Source: Bradyrhizobium sp. 141
GTDB taxonomy: Bacteria; Pseudomonadota; Alphaproteobacteria; Rhizobiales; Xanthobacteraceae
Length of the DNA stretch: 64,000 bases
Reading direction: 5' to 3'
Assembly: GCF_023074055.1 (NCBI RefSeq)
Contig: NZ_JADPKR010000115.1
Coordinates: 246,303-310,302 of the forward strand
Notes under the pieces: generated by a model
What the model saw: the letters and a program-made list of their open reading frames with translations, nothing else
Told to the model about the DNA's origin: nothing
Database searches by the model: none
Shown here: positions 9,525 through 18,662 of the stretch, piece after piece
How positions within the stretch are numbered: the stretch's first letter is position 1
Layout of the letters: each line of letters starts with the position of its first letter
Program-made: the position numbers and the translations under genes

Positions 9525-9811
9525 ACGCCGCCGTCCGCGATCGGATAGGCCTTGATGCGGGCGAACAGCGCGCCGGTGACATCAGCCGGCAGCACCTTGT
9601 CGCCAGTGATGGCGGCATAGAGATCGGGATCGTTGACCTCGAGGAGCGTCTCGAGCTGCGTCAGCTCGTCATCCGACAGATTGCCGATCTCGGCGTCCGC
9701 AAAGCGGCCGAGGATCAGGTCCATCTCGCGCGTGCCGCGGTGCCAGCAGCGGAACAAAAGCCGCTTGCGGCGATCGTCCAGCCCGCTGCTCGATCGTGTC
9801 GTTCCCGTCAT
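9521..9811 (-). CDS. sdhE: SdhE, FAD assembly factor for succinate dehydrogenase
   Basis: 96 residues of the SdhE/Sdh5 (DUF339) family, small helical proteins that promote covalent flavinylation of SdhA. The diagnostic RGTREMDLILGRFAD segment (about 26-40), with the conserved RG...E, is present, followed by the acidic DELTQLETLLEVNDPDLY stretch. It overlaps mfd by four bases and is the likely first gene of that transcript. Confidence 0.93.
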   Translation of the reverse strand: MTGTTRSSSGLDDRRKRLLFRCWHRGTREMDLILGRFADAEIGNLSDDELTQLETLLEVNDPDLYAAITGDKVLPADVTGALFARIKAYPIADGGV

Positions 9812-9920
9812 GTCTCAAATCCAGTCAAACGCAGAAAGCCCGGACGTGCCGGGCCGGGGTGATATAGCCACTCGGGGTGGCCGTGTCAGCCCTTTGTTGT
9901 GGCAGGTCGTCGCTCCGGTC

Positions 9921-10003
9921 CGTCATGGCCGGGCTTGTCCCGGCCATCCACGTAAGGTCTGCAAAAAAGACGTGGATGCCCGGCATAAAGCCGGGCATGA
10001 CGG
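9921..10003. repeat. Intergenic palindromic repeat (CGTCATGGCCGGGC type)
   Basis: The arms CGTCATGGCCGGGC...GGCCATCCACGT and ACGTGGATGCCCGGC...GCCGGGCATGACGG are mutually complementary, giving a long hairpin with two smaller hairpins inside. It sits in the 218-base gap between the divergent sdhE-mfd and recG genes. Nothing else recognisable lies in that gap. Confidence 0.75.
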
Positions 10004-10029
10004 CGAGGAACAAACCTTAGATTCCCCGA

Positions 10030-12138
10030 ATGCGCCCCAGCCTGCTCAATCCGCTGTTTGCTGCCGTGACCAGCCTGCCCGGGGTCGGTCCGAAGCAGGA
10101 CAAGCTGCTGCAATATTTGCTCAGCCGCAGCGAGACGCCGCGGCTGGTCGATCTGTTGCTGCATTTGCCGAGCCAGGTGATCGACCGCCGCGCGCGGCCA
10201 AAAATCCGCGACGCCGTGCAGGGAACCATGGTCACGCTTGAGGTGACGGTCGACCGCCACCGCCCGCCCCCGCCGCGCAACGCGCGCGCCCCGTATCTGG
10301 TCTACGCCAGCGACGACACCGGCGACGTCGTGCTGACCTTCTTCCGCGCCAAGCCCGGCTATGTCGAAAAACTGCTGCCGATGGGCGAGAAGCGCTACGT
10401 CTCCGGCACGCTGCAGATGTACGACGGCATTCCGCAGATCGTGCATCCCGACCGCGTCCTCGACGAGGAAGCGATCTCGAAGCTCTCGGGCATCGATCCC
10501 GTCTATCCCTTGACGGAGGGCCTCGCGCTCGGCTCGCTCCGCCGGGCGATCGCGCAGGCGCTGCAGAAGCTGCCGGAATTGCCGGAATGGATCAGCGCGG
10601 AGGTGATGCGCCGCTGTAACTTTCCGCCGATCTCCGAAGCGCTCACCCGCGTGCACCAGCCGGTCGAGCTCACGGATATCCTGCCGGACCAGCCGTTCTG
10701 GTCGCGCCTCGCCTTCGACGAGCTTTTGGCCGGTCAGCTCGCGCTCGCCTTGATCCGCGCGCAACTGCGCCGTCCCGCCGGCGTCCGCAATGCCGGCGAC
10801 GGTCACCTCCGCAACAAGATCATCGATGCCCTGCCCTATGCCCTGACGCCGTCGCAGCGTAGCGCCGCCGCCGCCATCGCTGATGACCTGCAACAGCCGG
10901 TGCGCATGCTGCGTCTGCTCCAGGGCGACGTCGGCTCCGGCAAGACCGTGGTCGCGCTGCTCGCTGCCGCTGCCGTCGCCGAGGTCGGCAAGCAGGCCGC
11001 GCTGATGGCGCCGACCGAAATCCTGGCGCGCCAGCACATCAAGACCATCGCCCCACTCGCCGAGCGCGCCGGCATGCGGGTCGCGATCCTCACCGGGCGC
11101 GAAAAAGGCAAGGAGCGGCGCGAGCTGTTGGCGCAGCTTGAAGCCGGCGAAATCGACCTCCTGGTCGGCACCCACGCGCTGATCCAGGATGATGTGATCT
11201 TCCATGATCTCGCGCTCGCCATCGTCGACGAGCAGCATCGCTTCGGCGTACGCGAGCGCCTCGCGCTCACATCCAAGGGCGAAGCCGTCGACGTGCTGGT
11301 GCTGAGCGCGACGCCGATCCCGCGCACGCTGGTGCTGACCTATTTCGGCGACATGGACATCTCCGAGCTGCGCGAAAAGCCCGCGGGCCGCCAGCCGATC
11401 GAGACCCGCACCATCTCGATCAGCCGCCTTGCCGAGGTCACGGACAGCATCGGCCGCGCGCTACTATCCGGCAAGCTGGTCTACTGGATCTGCCCGCTGG
11501 TCGAGGAATCCGAGGCGGAGGGCACCGAGCACCTCACCAACGCGACCAAACGTTTCGAGAGCCTGCAAAAGCGCTTCGGTGAGCGCGTCGGTCTCGTCCA
11601 CGGCCAGATGAAGGGCACCGAGAAGGACCGCGTGATGGGCCAGTTCGCCGCCCACGAGATCGGGCTGCTGGTCGCGACCACCGTGGTCGAAGTCGGCGTC
11701 GACGTTCCGGCCGCGACCATCATGGTGATCGAGAATGCAGAGCGCTTTGGCCTGGCCCAGCTGCACCAGCTCCGCGGCCGCATCGGGCGTGGCTCGGAAG
11801 CCTCGACCTGCCTCCTGCTCTATTCGGAGCCGCTCGGCGAGATGTCGAAGGCGCGGCTCAAGGTGATCCGCGAGACCACCGACGGTTTTCGCATCGCCGA
11901 GGAAGATCTGAAGCTGCGCGGCGAAGGCGACGTGCTCGGCGTGCGCCAGAGCGGCCTGCCCGGCTACCGCATCGCGCGCCCGGAGATGCACGGCCAGCTG
12001 ATCGCCCAGGCTAGAGACGAAGCGCTGCGGATTCTGAAGGACGATCCGAAACTGAAGGGCGAATGCGGCGAGGCGCTACGCTGCCTGCTGTATCTCTACG
12101 AGCGCGACGAGGCGATCCCGCTGATCGGGGCGGGTTAG
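10030..12138 (+). CDS. recG: ATP-dependent DNA helicase RecG
   Basis: 702 residues, the usual length. RecG reverses stalled replication forks and branch-migrates Holliday junctions. An N-terminal wedge/OB region (about 60-130, ending DDTGDVVLTFF) precedes the superfamily 2 core: GDVGSGKT (about 298), DEQHRFG (about 400), SATPIPRTL, and QLRGRIGRG for motif VI. The C-terminal accessory TRG-type motif region is intact. It faces away from sdhE-mfd, placing three fork- or transcription-conflict functions side by side. Confidence 0.97.
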   Translation: MRPSLLNPLFAAVTSLPGVGPKQDKLLQYLLSRSETPRLVDLLLHLPSQVIDRRARPKIRDAVQGTMVTLEVTVDRHRPPPPRNARAPYLVYASDDTGDVVLTFFRAKPGYVEKLLPMGEKRYVSGTLQMYDGIPQIVHPDRVLDEEAISKLSGIDPVYPLTEGLALGSLRRAIAQALQKLPELPEWISAEVMRRCNFPPISEALTRVHQPVELTDILPDQPFWSRLAFDELLAGQLALALIRAQLRRPAGVRNAGDGHLRNKIIDALPYALTPSQRSAAAAIADDLQQPVRMLRLLQGDVGSGKTVVALLAAAAVAEVGKQAALMAPTEILARQHIKTIAPLAERAGMRVAILTGREKGKERRELLAQLEAGEIDLLVGTHALIQDDVIFHDLALAIVDEQHRFGVRERLALTSKGEAVDVLVLSATPIPRTLVLTYFGDMDISELREKPAGRQPIETRTISISRLAEVTDSIGRALLSGKLVYWICPLVEESEAEGTEHLTNATKRFESLQKRFGERVGLVHGQMKGTEKDRVMGQFAAHEIGLLVATTVVEVGVDVPAATIMVIENAERFGLAQLHQLRGRIGRGSEASTCLLLYSEPLGEMSKARLKVIRETTDGFRIAEEDLKLRGEGDVLGVRQSGLPGYRIARPEMHGQLIAQARDEALRILKDDPKLKGECGEALRCLLYLYERDEAIPLIGAG

Positions 12139-12192
12139 CTGTAGCGCCGCTGCCGCAAGGTTGGTGACGGACGTAAGAGCGCCGGGCCTCGC

Positions 12193-12272
12193 TGTCATTG
12201 CGAGCGCAGCGAAGCAATCCAGAATCTTTCCGCGAAGGCACACCGGATTGATTTCGCTGCGCTCGCAATGAC
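12193..12272. repeat. Intergenic palindromic repeat (GTCATTGCGAGCGCAGCGAAG type)
   Basis: GTCATTGCGAGCGCAGCGAAGCAATCC faces an inverted copy ending CGCTGCGCTCGCAATGAC, about 80 bases overall. It occupies the 238-base gap between recG and the next gene. This resembles a repeat family widespread in rhizobial genomes, but only one copy is in this window. Confidence 0.7.
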
Positions 12273-12376
12273 GGTGCTGATAGAGCTTCGCACAAGCCGT
12301 TCAGGTCGGCTTGCGAAGAGAGCGTCGAAGATGATGCCATCTTCCACTGCGCCCGCTTTCGTGAAACGTTCCCACC

Positions 12377-12898
12377 ATGCGCCGGATCATCGTCGTTGGC
12401 TCCCAGGGAAGCGGAAAGACTAGCCTCGCCCGGAATCTCGGGCGAAAGCTCGACCTGCCGGTGGTGCATCTCGACGTGCTCTACTGGCGGCCCGGATGGA
12501 AGCCATCCGACAAGCCGAGCTTTCGCGCACGGGTCACTGAAGCGATCGCTGGCGACGAATGGGTCGTTGACGGGAGCTTCTCGGGGCTGGCCTTCGATCT
12601 CACGATCGCACGCGCCGATACGCTCGTCATCATCGACCGTCCGCGCTGGCTTTGCCAGTGGCGCATTCTCTGGCGCTCGGCCTTCGACCGCGACACGACG
12701 CGGCCCGATCTGCCCGAGGGCTGCCGCGAACAGTTCGACTGGAACTTGATGCGGGAGGCGTGGCGCTACGACACCGAGCGCGTGCCGGTCATCGTGGCCG
12801 AGCGCATCCAATATGGCCCTGATGTCCCGGTCGTGCGCCTGAGACGCGACCGGGACATCCAGGGTTTTCTGGACTCGGTTTCAGTGAACGGCGAGTGA
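12377..12898 (+). CDS. P-loop nucleotide kinase-like ATPase (topology-modulation/FlaR-like)
   Basis: 173 residues. A Walker A motif lies at the very N-terminus (VGSQGSGKTSLARNLG, residues 5-20), followed by LPVVHLDVLYWRPGW and a DGSF segment typical of the adenylate-kinase-like 'DNA topology modulation protein' family. RPRWLCQWRILWR fits the conserved basic stretch after the D-x-P turn. It presumably phosphorylates or binds a nucleotide in the cytoplasm; the substrate is unknown. It stands alone between a palindromic repeat and a convergent dehydrogenase gene, with only 11 bases to that gene. Confidence 0.75.
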   Translation: MRRIIVVGSQGSGKTSLARNLGRKLDLPVVHLDVLYWRPGWKPSDKPSFRARVTEAIAGDEWVVDGSFSGLAFDLTIARADTLVIIDRPRWLCQWRILWRSAFDRDTTRPDLPEGCREQFDWNLMREAWRYDTERVPVIVAERIQYGPDVPVVRLRRDRDIQGFLDSVSVNGE

Positions 12899-12909
12899 GC
12901 CCAGACGGA

Positions 12910-13767
12910 TCAGGCTTTCTTCTGCCCGATGCGCGCGGCAAACGCTTTCATCAGCTCCACCTCCGCCGCCTCACCCTGGGCATCCTTGGCCAGATGCTCA
13001 AACCACCGCGCAAAACCCTCATAGATTTGGCTCGCGGGATGATCGGGGCCGAGGAAGCCAGAGATTTCTCGCATCTCCGCAACCCAGCGGTAGGCCTTCG
13101 GGATCATGTCCGGCAGCGCGACTTCAAGCCGGGCGAGGATCGCGGGCTGGCTCAGCGCGAGCTCGTCGCGCAGCGCATCGGCCGCACCCGCCTTCGTTGC
13201 CGCGATCACCATGGCCGAACCGATGCCGGCGAGACCCTTAACGATCCCGGCGTAGGACATCTTCAGCGCGGAGGCCGCGCCGACCGGACCTTCGACGATC
13301 CGCACATCGAGGCCGAGATCCTTCAGCACGGCGACATCCTTGGCGTGCTCGCCGGACATGTAGAAGGCCGGACTCTTGCCGCCCGGCTGCGGCGGAAACC
13401 CGATGATGCCGCCATCGACGAACGGGGCCTGGGCCGAACCGATGATCTCCTCGATCCGCAACACGGTGTCGACGTTGACGGCGTTGCAATCGACCACGAC
13501 CGGCTTTTTCTCGCGCCTGACGATCAGCGACGCCAGCCGTTCCGCCAACGCGACGGCTTCGCCCGGCGGCACGATGGATAGAATGATGTCGGCACCTGCG
13601 ATCGCGTCGTCATCGGCACCGACCATGCCGGCGTCGGCTGCGCGCTTGCGCGTTGCCTCGCTGCGCCCCTTCAAGGACGTCAGCACGCGCGCACCATGTT
13701 CGCTGAGGCGGCGGGCGACGGCGCTGCCCATGGCGCCGGGCGCGAGGATCGCAATGGTTTTGGACAT
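12910..13767 (-). CDS. NAD(P)-dependent oxidoreductase, 6-phosphogluconate-dehydrogenase-like (DUF1932)
   Basis: 285 residues from the second of two adjacent ATGs; a GGAG sits 6 bases before it and the first ATG at 13770 would be only 3 bases away. The Rossmann start is clear (IAILAPGAMGSAVARRL), then ILSIVPPGEA and FVDGGIIGFPP, the pattern of beta-hydroxyacid dehydrogenases. The C-terminal half matches the DUF1932 companion domain. It probably oxidises a hydroxy acid or reduces an imine, with NAD(P). Substrate unknown. Confidence 0.8.
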   Translation of the reverse strand: MSKTIAILAPGAMGSAVARRLSEHGARVLTSLKGRSEATRKRAADAGMVGADDDAIAGADIILSIVPPGEAVALAERLASLIVRREKKPVVVDCNAVNVDTVLRIEEIIGSAQAPFVDGGIIGFPPQPGGKSPAFYMSGEHAKDVAVLKDLGLDVRIVEGPVGAASALKMSYAGIVKGLAGIGSAMVIAATKAGAADALRDELALSQPAILARLEVALPDMIPKAYRWVAEMREISGFLGPDHPASQIYEGFARWFEHLAKDAQGEAAEVELMKAFAARIGQKKA

Positions 13768-13871
13768 CATGCACTCCAGATCGAACGCCGGGCGAGGCGC
13801 CCGGCTCGACAGGAGACTAGCAGAGCATGCCAGCACGCGCGTGACCGACGCCATCCCGCAAAGGAATGGCC

Positions 13872-14642
13872 CTACTCCACCTTCGCAGGCTCGGGTTGGA
13901 GCGCCGACGCGTTGGCGATGCGCGCGGCATTCGCCACGCCGGCGAGCGCCGCGGCCTTTTTCGGATCGGGCGCAGAGCCCGGCTGCACCACGCCGGCCGA
14001 CATGATCAGCGTCGCCGCGTCCTCGGCGGTGAGATCGACCTCGATGATCTTGCTCTTCGGGACATAGAAGAAGAATCCCGTGGTCGGGTTCGGCGAGCAC
14101 GGCAGGAACACCGAGACGTGCTCCTCCTGCCCCGGCAGGCTGCGCGCGATGTCCTCGTTCGGCGATTGCGAGATCAGCACGATCGACCACATGCCCGGCG
14201 AGGGAAACTCGACCAGGCCGACTTTCCGGAAGCTCGAGCCCTTGCCCGAGAACAGCGTCTCGAACACCTGCTTCAGGCCGCGATAGATCGCGCGCACGGC
14301 CGGAATTCGACCGAGGAACGTTTCGCCGACGTCAACCAGCGTCCGGCCGATCAGATTGGCCGCGAGGAAGCCGACCAGCGTCAGCGTGAAGAATGCGACA
14401 ACCAGTCCCCAGCCGGGAACGACGTACGGCAGATAGGTTTCCGGCCGGTAGGCCAGCGGCACGAACGGCCGCACTACGCCATCGACCCAGGTGACGAACC
14501 ACCAGACCAGATACAGAGTGATTGCGATCGGCCCTGTGACGACGAGGCCGGTCAGAAAATAATTGCGGAAGCGGCCCATCAGGCCGGTATGCGGTTCCGG
14601 CAGGGGATCAAGAGGCGCAGGCGCGTCGTCGCGGGGGGTCAT
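13872..14642 (-). CDS. DUF502 family inner-membrane protein
   Basis: 256 residues from ATG 14640-14642 (MTPRDDAP). Two membrane segments are visible: YFLTGLVVTGPIAITLYLVWW (about 28-48) and WGLVVAFFTLTLVGFLAANLI (about 80-100). The soluble part carries the DUF502 hallmarks IPAVRAIYRGLKQV, then FPSPGMWSIVLIS, then FLPCSPNPTTGFFFYVP. Function of the family is unknown. It lies between the dehydrogenase-like gene and glmS, all leftward. Confidence 0.87.
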   Translation of the reverse strand: MTPRDDAPAPLDPLPEPHTGLMGRFRNYFLTGLVVTGPIAITLYLVWWFVTWVDGVVRPFVPLAYRPETYLPYVVPGWGLVVAFFTLTLVGFLAANLIGRTLVDVGETFLGRIPAVRAIYRGLKQVFETLFSGKGSSFRKVGLVEFPSPGMWSIVLISQSPNEDIARSLPGQEEHVSVFLPCSPNPTTGFFFYVPKSKIIEVDLTAEDAATLIMSAGVVQPGSAPDPKKAAALAGVANAARIANASALQPEPAKVE

Positions 14643-14726
14643 TCGGGTTCCAAGTCGGTCGCAGCACACAAGCTAGGGTCTTCTAGCAGGTTTTGGAAGA
14701 CCGCGACCGGTTGATATCCCTTCCGC

Positions 14727-16553
14727 CTATTCCACGGTCACCGATTTCGCGAGATTGCGCGGCTGGTCGACGTCGGTGCCCATCACGACAGCCGTGTGAT
14801 AGGCGAGCAGCTGCACGGGGACGGCATAGACCATCGGGGTAAAGGCCGCCGCCATGTCGGGCATGACGATGGTGACGAGGGATTCGACGGTCGCCTCTTC
14901 CGCGCCCTTCGCGTCGGTCATCAGGATGATGTTGCCGCCGCGGGCGGCGACCTCCTGCATGTTGGACACGGTCTTCTCGAACACCCGATCATGAGGCGCG
15001 ATGACGACGACCGGCATGGTCTCGTCGATCAGCGCGATCGGCCCGTGCTTGAGCTCGCCGGCGGCATAGCCTTCGGCGTGGATGTAGGAAATCTCCTTCA
15101 GTTTCAGCGCGCCTTCGAGCGCGAGCGGAAAGCTGGTGCCGCGGCCGAGATAGAGCACGTCGCTCGACTTGGCGATCCGGTGCGCGAGCTTTTCGATCTG
15201 GAGCTCGGTGGTGAGCGCCTCCGCCATCAGGCGCGGGATTTCGACCAGACCGTGAACCAGCTTGGTCTCGTCCTCGTCGGACAATTCGCCTCTGGCCTTG
15301 CCGGCCGCGATCGCGAGATTTGCCAGCACCATGAGCTGACAGGTGAAGGCCTTGGTCGAGGCGACGCCGATCTCGGGGCCGGCCAGCGTTTGCAGCACGG
15401 TCTCGCTCTCACGCGCGATCGTCGAGGTCGGCACGTTGACGACGGCGACCGTGTGCACGCCCTCAGCCTTTGCATAGCGCAGTGCCGCCAGCGTGTCGGC
15501 GGTCTCGCCTGACTGCGAGATGAAGATGGCGAGATCGCCCTTGCGCAAGGGCGCCTCGCGGTAGCGGAATTCGGAGGCGACATCGACCTCCACCGGCAGG
15601 CGCGCAAAGCGCTCGAACCAGTATTTTGCAACGTAGCCGGCATAGCTCGCGGTGCCGCAGGCCGTGATGTTGATGCGCTGGATATTCTTGAAGGCGAAGG
15701 GAAGCTTGACCGGCAGCGAGACGCGCTCGGTCGCCATGTCGACGTACCGCGCCAGCGTGTGGCCGACCACTTCCGGCTGCTCGTGGATCTCCTTGGCCAT
15801 GAAGTGGCGGTAATTGGCCTTGTCAACCAGCGAGGTCGAGGCGGCGTGCTTGATCTTGTCGCGCTGGACCGCGTTGCCGTCCTTGTCGAAGATATCAGCG
15901 CTCTTGCGGGTCAGCACGACCCAGTCGCCGTCCTCGAGATAGCTGATCGTGTCGGTGAACGGGCCCAGCGCGATGGCGTCGGAGCCGAGATACATCTCGC
16001 CATCGCCATAACCGATCGCCAGCGGCGGCCCGTTGCGGGCGCCGATCAGCAGATCGTCTTCGCCGGCGAAGATGAAGCCGAGCGCGAAGGCGCCGCGTAA
16101 GCGCCCCAGCGCCAGCTTGACGGCTTCGACCGGCTTGTTGCCGCGCGCGAGCAAATCGTCGACGAGATTCAGCACGATCTCGGTGTCGGTCTCGGTGTGG
16201 AACACCGCGCCCTTCTTCTCGAGCTCCTCGCGCAGCTCACGGAAGTTCTCAATGATGCCGTTGTGGACCACGGCGACGCGTTCGGTCGCGTGCGGATGGG
16301 CATTGTTGACGGTCGGTTTGCCGTGGGTCGCCCAGCGGGTGTGACCGATGCCGGTCGTGCCCTCTAACGGCTCGGCTTCCAGCCGCTTCTCCAGATTCTT
16401 CAGCTTGCCTTCGGCACGACGGCGCTCAAGATGCTTGCCTTCCAGCGTGGCGACACCCGCCGAGTCGTAACCGCGATATTCAAGACGCTTGAGCGAATCC
16501 ACCAGCTGCTCTGCAACCGGTTCGCGCCCGAGAATGCCGACAATCCCGCACAT
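14727..16553 (-). CDS. glmS: Glutamine-fructose-6-phosphate aminotransferase GlmS
   Basis: 608 residues, the canonical size. It makes glucosamine-6-phosphate for peptidoglycan and LPS. The start at 16553 places the catalytic cysteine at position 2 (MCGIVG), essential after Met removal; the frame is open further upstream but that would bury it. The N-terminal glutaminase domain (GHTRWATHG, NGIIENF) is followed by two SIS sugar-isomerase domains (TACGTASYA, SQSGETADT) and the C-terminal end PRNLAKSVTVE. glmU follows at 17144 in the same direction. No glmS-ribozyme-like sequence is seen upstream. Confidence 0.97.
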   Translation of the reverse strand: MCGIVGILGREPVAEQLVDSLKRLEYRGYDSAGVATLEGKHLERRRAEGKLKNLEKRLEAEPLEGTTGIGHTRWATHGKPTVNNAHPHATERVAVVHNGIIENFRELREELEKKGAVFHTETDTEIVLNLVDDLLARGNKPVEAVKLALGRLRGAFALGFIFAGEDDLLIGARNGPPLAIGYGDGEMYLGSDAIALGPFTDTISYLEDGDWVVLTRKSADIFDKDGNAVQRDKIKHAASTSLVDKANYRHFMAKEIHEQPEVVGHTLARYVDMATERVSLPVKLPFAFKNIQRINITACGTASYAGYVAKYWFERFARLPVEVDVASEFRYREAPLRKGDLAIFISQSGETADTLAALRYAKAEGVHTVAVVNVPTSTIARESETVLQTLAGPEIGVASTKAFTCQLMVLANLAIAAGKARGELSDEDETKLVHGLVEIPRLMAEALTTELQIEKLAHRIAKSSDVLYLGRGTSFPLALEGALKLKEISYIHAEGYAAGELKHGPIALIDETMPVVVIAPHDRVFEKTVSNMQEVAARGGNIILMTDAKGAEEATVESLVTIVMPDMAAAFTPMVYAVPVQLLAYHTAVVMGTDVDQPRNLAKSVTVE

Positions 16554-16774
16554 GCGGATCACTATCCCCCAAATCGTCGAAAAATCGCCTAAACGACGCG
16601 CTCGGTTTTTAGCGAAGTTCCTAGGGAACCATATACTCAATAATTATTGCGGATTGAGACAGCATGGACCGCACCCGAGCTTCGCCTGCGTCGATATGGC
16701 CGGCCTTAAACCGCGTGCGTTAACTTGTTGTCAACATGTTTGGCCAACGATTCCGGGCCAGGGAGAGCATAGCC

Positions 16775-16993
16775 ATGAAAGGCTCGTCCGACCGCAAAGG
16801 TCTGTCATCGATGTACTTGCGTGCCAGCGAGACCACGGGCACGCATTTGGCGCATTGGCCGCCGCCCCAGCGCGGCAAGGAAAGCAAGCCCGTCTTCATC
16901 AAGCATTCCGAAGGCGAGCCGGCCAAGCGCGCCAAGCCACGCGGCTGGCGCCTGACCCGCGCGATCTTCTCCGAATTCGCCGACGACGAATAG
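16775..16993 (+). CDS. Small basic protein, unknown function
   Basis: 72 residues. The codons show the strong G/C third-position preference of neighbouring real genes. A GGGAGAG lies 8 bases before ATG 16775. The product has no signal sequence, is rich in Lys/Arg/Pro/Gly (PPPQRGKESKP), and ends in an acidic FADDE. It is divergent from glmS and sits between glmS and glmU. No family recognised. Confidence 0.55.
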   Translation: MKGSSDRKGLSSMYLRASETTGTHLAHWPPPQRGKESKPVFIKHSEGEPAKRAKPRGWRLTRAIFSEFADDE

Positions 16994-17009
16994 CCACGAC
17001 GTAAGAAGA

Positions 17010-17115
17010 CCCTCATGGTGAGGAGCGCGAAGCGCGTCTCGAACCATGAAGGCCCGCATCTCGCCCGCGGCCGTCCTTCGAGACGCCCGCTTCCAGCGGG
17101 CCCTCAGGATGAGGG
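17010..17115. repeat. Intergenic palindromic repeat (CCCTCATGGTGAGGAGCGC type)
   Basis: CCCTCATGGTGAGGAGCGCG on the left faces GGGCCCTCAGGATGAGGG on the right. GCGTCTCGAACCATGAAGG and CCTTCGAGACGCC form an inner inverted pair. It folds as a branched hairpin in the gap before the glmU stop. Single copy in this window. Confidence 0.7.
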
Positions 17116-17143
17116 GGATGCTGCGACGCAATAGTAATAGAGC

Positions 17144-18496
17144 TCACTTCTCCGGCTTCTTGCCCGTCTTCATCTCGCGATAACGCGCGGCGCCGCCTTC
17201 CCTGATGGTCTGCTGGTTGCGCTCCAGCGCCATGGCGTCGTCAGGCACGTCACGGGTGATCACCGAGCCCGAGCCGATATAGGCGCCGTTGCCGATTTTC
17301 ACTGGTGCGACCAGCGAGGAGTTGGTGCCGACGAAGGCGCCCTGCCCGATCACTGTCTTGTGCTTTTTGAAACCGTCGTAGTTGCAGGTGATGGTGCCGG
17401 CGCCGATGTTGGAATTGGCGCCGACGGTGGCATCGCCGATGTAGGAGAGATGATTGACCTTGACGCCCGCCTCCAGCGTCGCCGCCTTGGTCTCCACGAA
17501 ATTGCCGATCCGCGCGCCGTCGCCGAGCGAGGTGCCGGGCCGCAGCCGCGCATAGGGGCCGATCGAAACGTTCTTGCCGAGCGTCGTCTGCACGATGTGC
17601 GAGAAGGAATGGATCACGGTGCCGTCGGCGATCGACACGCCGGGGCCGATCACCACGAACGGCTCGATCGTCACGTCCCTGCCGAACACGGTATCGGCGG
17701 ACAGATAAACGGTCTCGGGCGCGATCAGCGTGACGCCGGCCTCCATCGCCGCTTTCCGCAACCGCGCCTGCATCACGGCTTCTGCCTCGGCGAGCTGTGC
17801 CTTGGTGTTGATGCCGCGCACCTCGTCCTCGCTGGTTTCGATCACCACGGACTCCCATCCCTGCTTGCGGACGATTTCGACCGCGTCCGTCAGATAATAT
17901 TCGCCCTTGGAATTGGCATTGCCGATTTGCCCGAAGATTTGAAGCGCGCGGCGGCCGTCGATCGCCATCACGCCGGCATTGCACAGATCGATCTTGCGCT
18001 CCTCAGTGCTCGCATCGGCCTGCTCGCGGATCGCGACCAGGCGTTCGCCCTCGACGATGAAGCGGCCATAGCCGGTGGGATCGGCGGCGCGGAAGCCGAG
18101 CGCGGCAATCGCAGCGCCCCTGGCGAGCGGCGCGCGCAGCCGCGCAAAAGTCTCGGCCGAGATCAGCGGCGTGTCGCCGAAGGCAATCAGGAGATCATCG
18201 ACGCCCCGCCCGATCGCCTCGCGTGCCGCCAGCACCGCATGCGCGGTGCCGAGCCGTTCGGCCTGCACGAAGGTGAGTGCATCGGGCCTGATGCGCTTCG
18301 CCTCGTCCGCGACAGCCTGGTGGTCGGGGCCGATCACGACCGCGAGCGAGGTGCCGGTTCCCTTGGGGGCCACGGCAAGCACGTGGGCAAGCAGCGTTTG
18401 CTGAGCTACCGGATGCAGCACTTTGGGCAGGCTCGATCGCATGCGCGTGCCTTCGCCGGCGGCGAGCACGATCGTGAGGCTGGAACGGGCGGTCAT
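17144..18496 (-). CDS. glmU: Bifunctional GlmU (GlcN-1-P acetyltransferase / GlcNAc-1-P uridylyltransferase)
   Basis: 450 residues from ATG 18496 (MTARSSLTIVL). The uridylyltransferase signature LAAGEGTRMRSSLPKVLHP is at residues 8-26. The C-terminal half (about 250-420) is a left-handed beta-helix of hexapeptide repeats (IGPGVSIADGTVI, IGNFVETK, NYDGFKKH) forming the acetyltransferase. It completes the GlcN-6-P to UDP-GlcNAc branch with the nearby glmS. Membership in the same transcript is unlikely because a repeat and a rightward small gene lie between them. Confidence 0.97.
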   Translation of the reverse strand: MTARSSLTIVLAAGEGTRMRSSLPKVLHPVAQQTLLAHVLAVAPKGTGTSLAVVIGPDHQAVADEAKRIRPDALTFVQAERLGTAHAVLAAREAIGRGVDDLLIAFGDTPLISAETFARLRAPLARGAAIAALGFRAADPTGYGRFIVEGERLVAIREQADASTEERKIDLCNAGVMAIDGRRALQIFGQIGNANSKGEYYLTDAVEIVRKQGWESVVIETSEDEVRGINTKAQLAEAEAVMQARLRKAAMEAGVTLIAPETVYLSADTVFGRDVTIEPFVVIGPGVSIADGTVIHSFSHIVQTTLGKNVSIGPYARLRPGTSLGDGARIGNFVETKAATLEAGVKVNHLSYIGDATVGANSNIGAGTITCNYDGFKKHKTVIGQGAFVGTNSSLVAPVKIGNGAYIGSGSVITRDVPDDAMALERNQQTIREGGAARYREMKTGKKPEK

Positions 18497-18662
18497 CGAA
18501 ATCCTATCAGGCCGAATCAATTTTGCGACGGGCGGCGGGTCATCCTGAAAAGCTCTCGCCTTGCTACCCCCGCAAACGCCCGGAATTCAAGTGCGATGGG
18601 GTTTTCCTGTTAATGTTCCCTGATTGATTCGGGGAAGCTTCGGGGTTGGGCACTTAACGTTC

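Noticed and set aside
16554..16774. glmS-type ribozyme or riboswitch upstream of glmS
   Set aside because: No conserved glmS ribozyme core or other riboswitch pattern was found in the 5' region.
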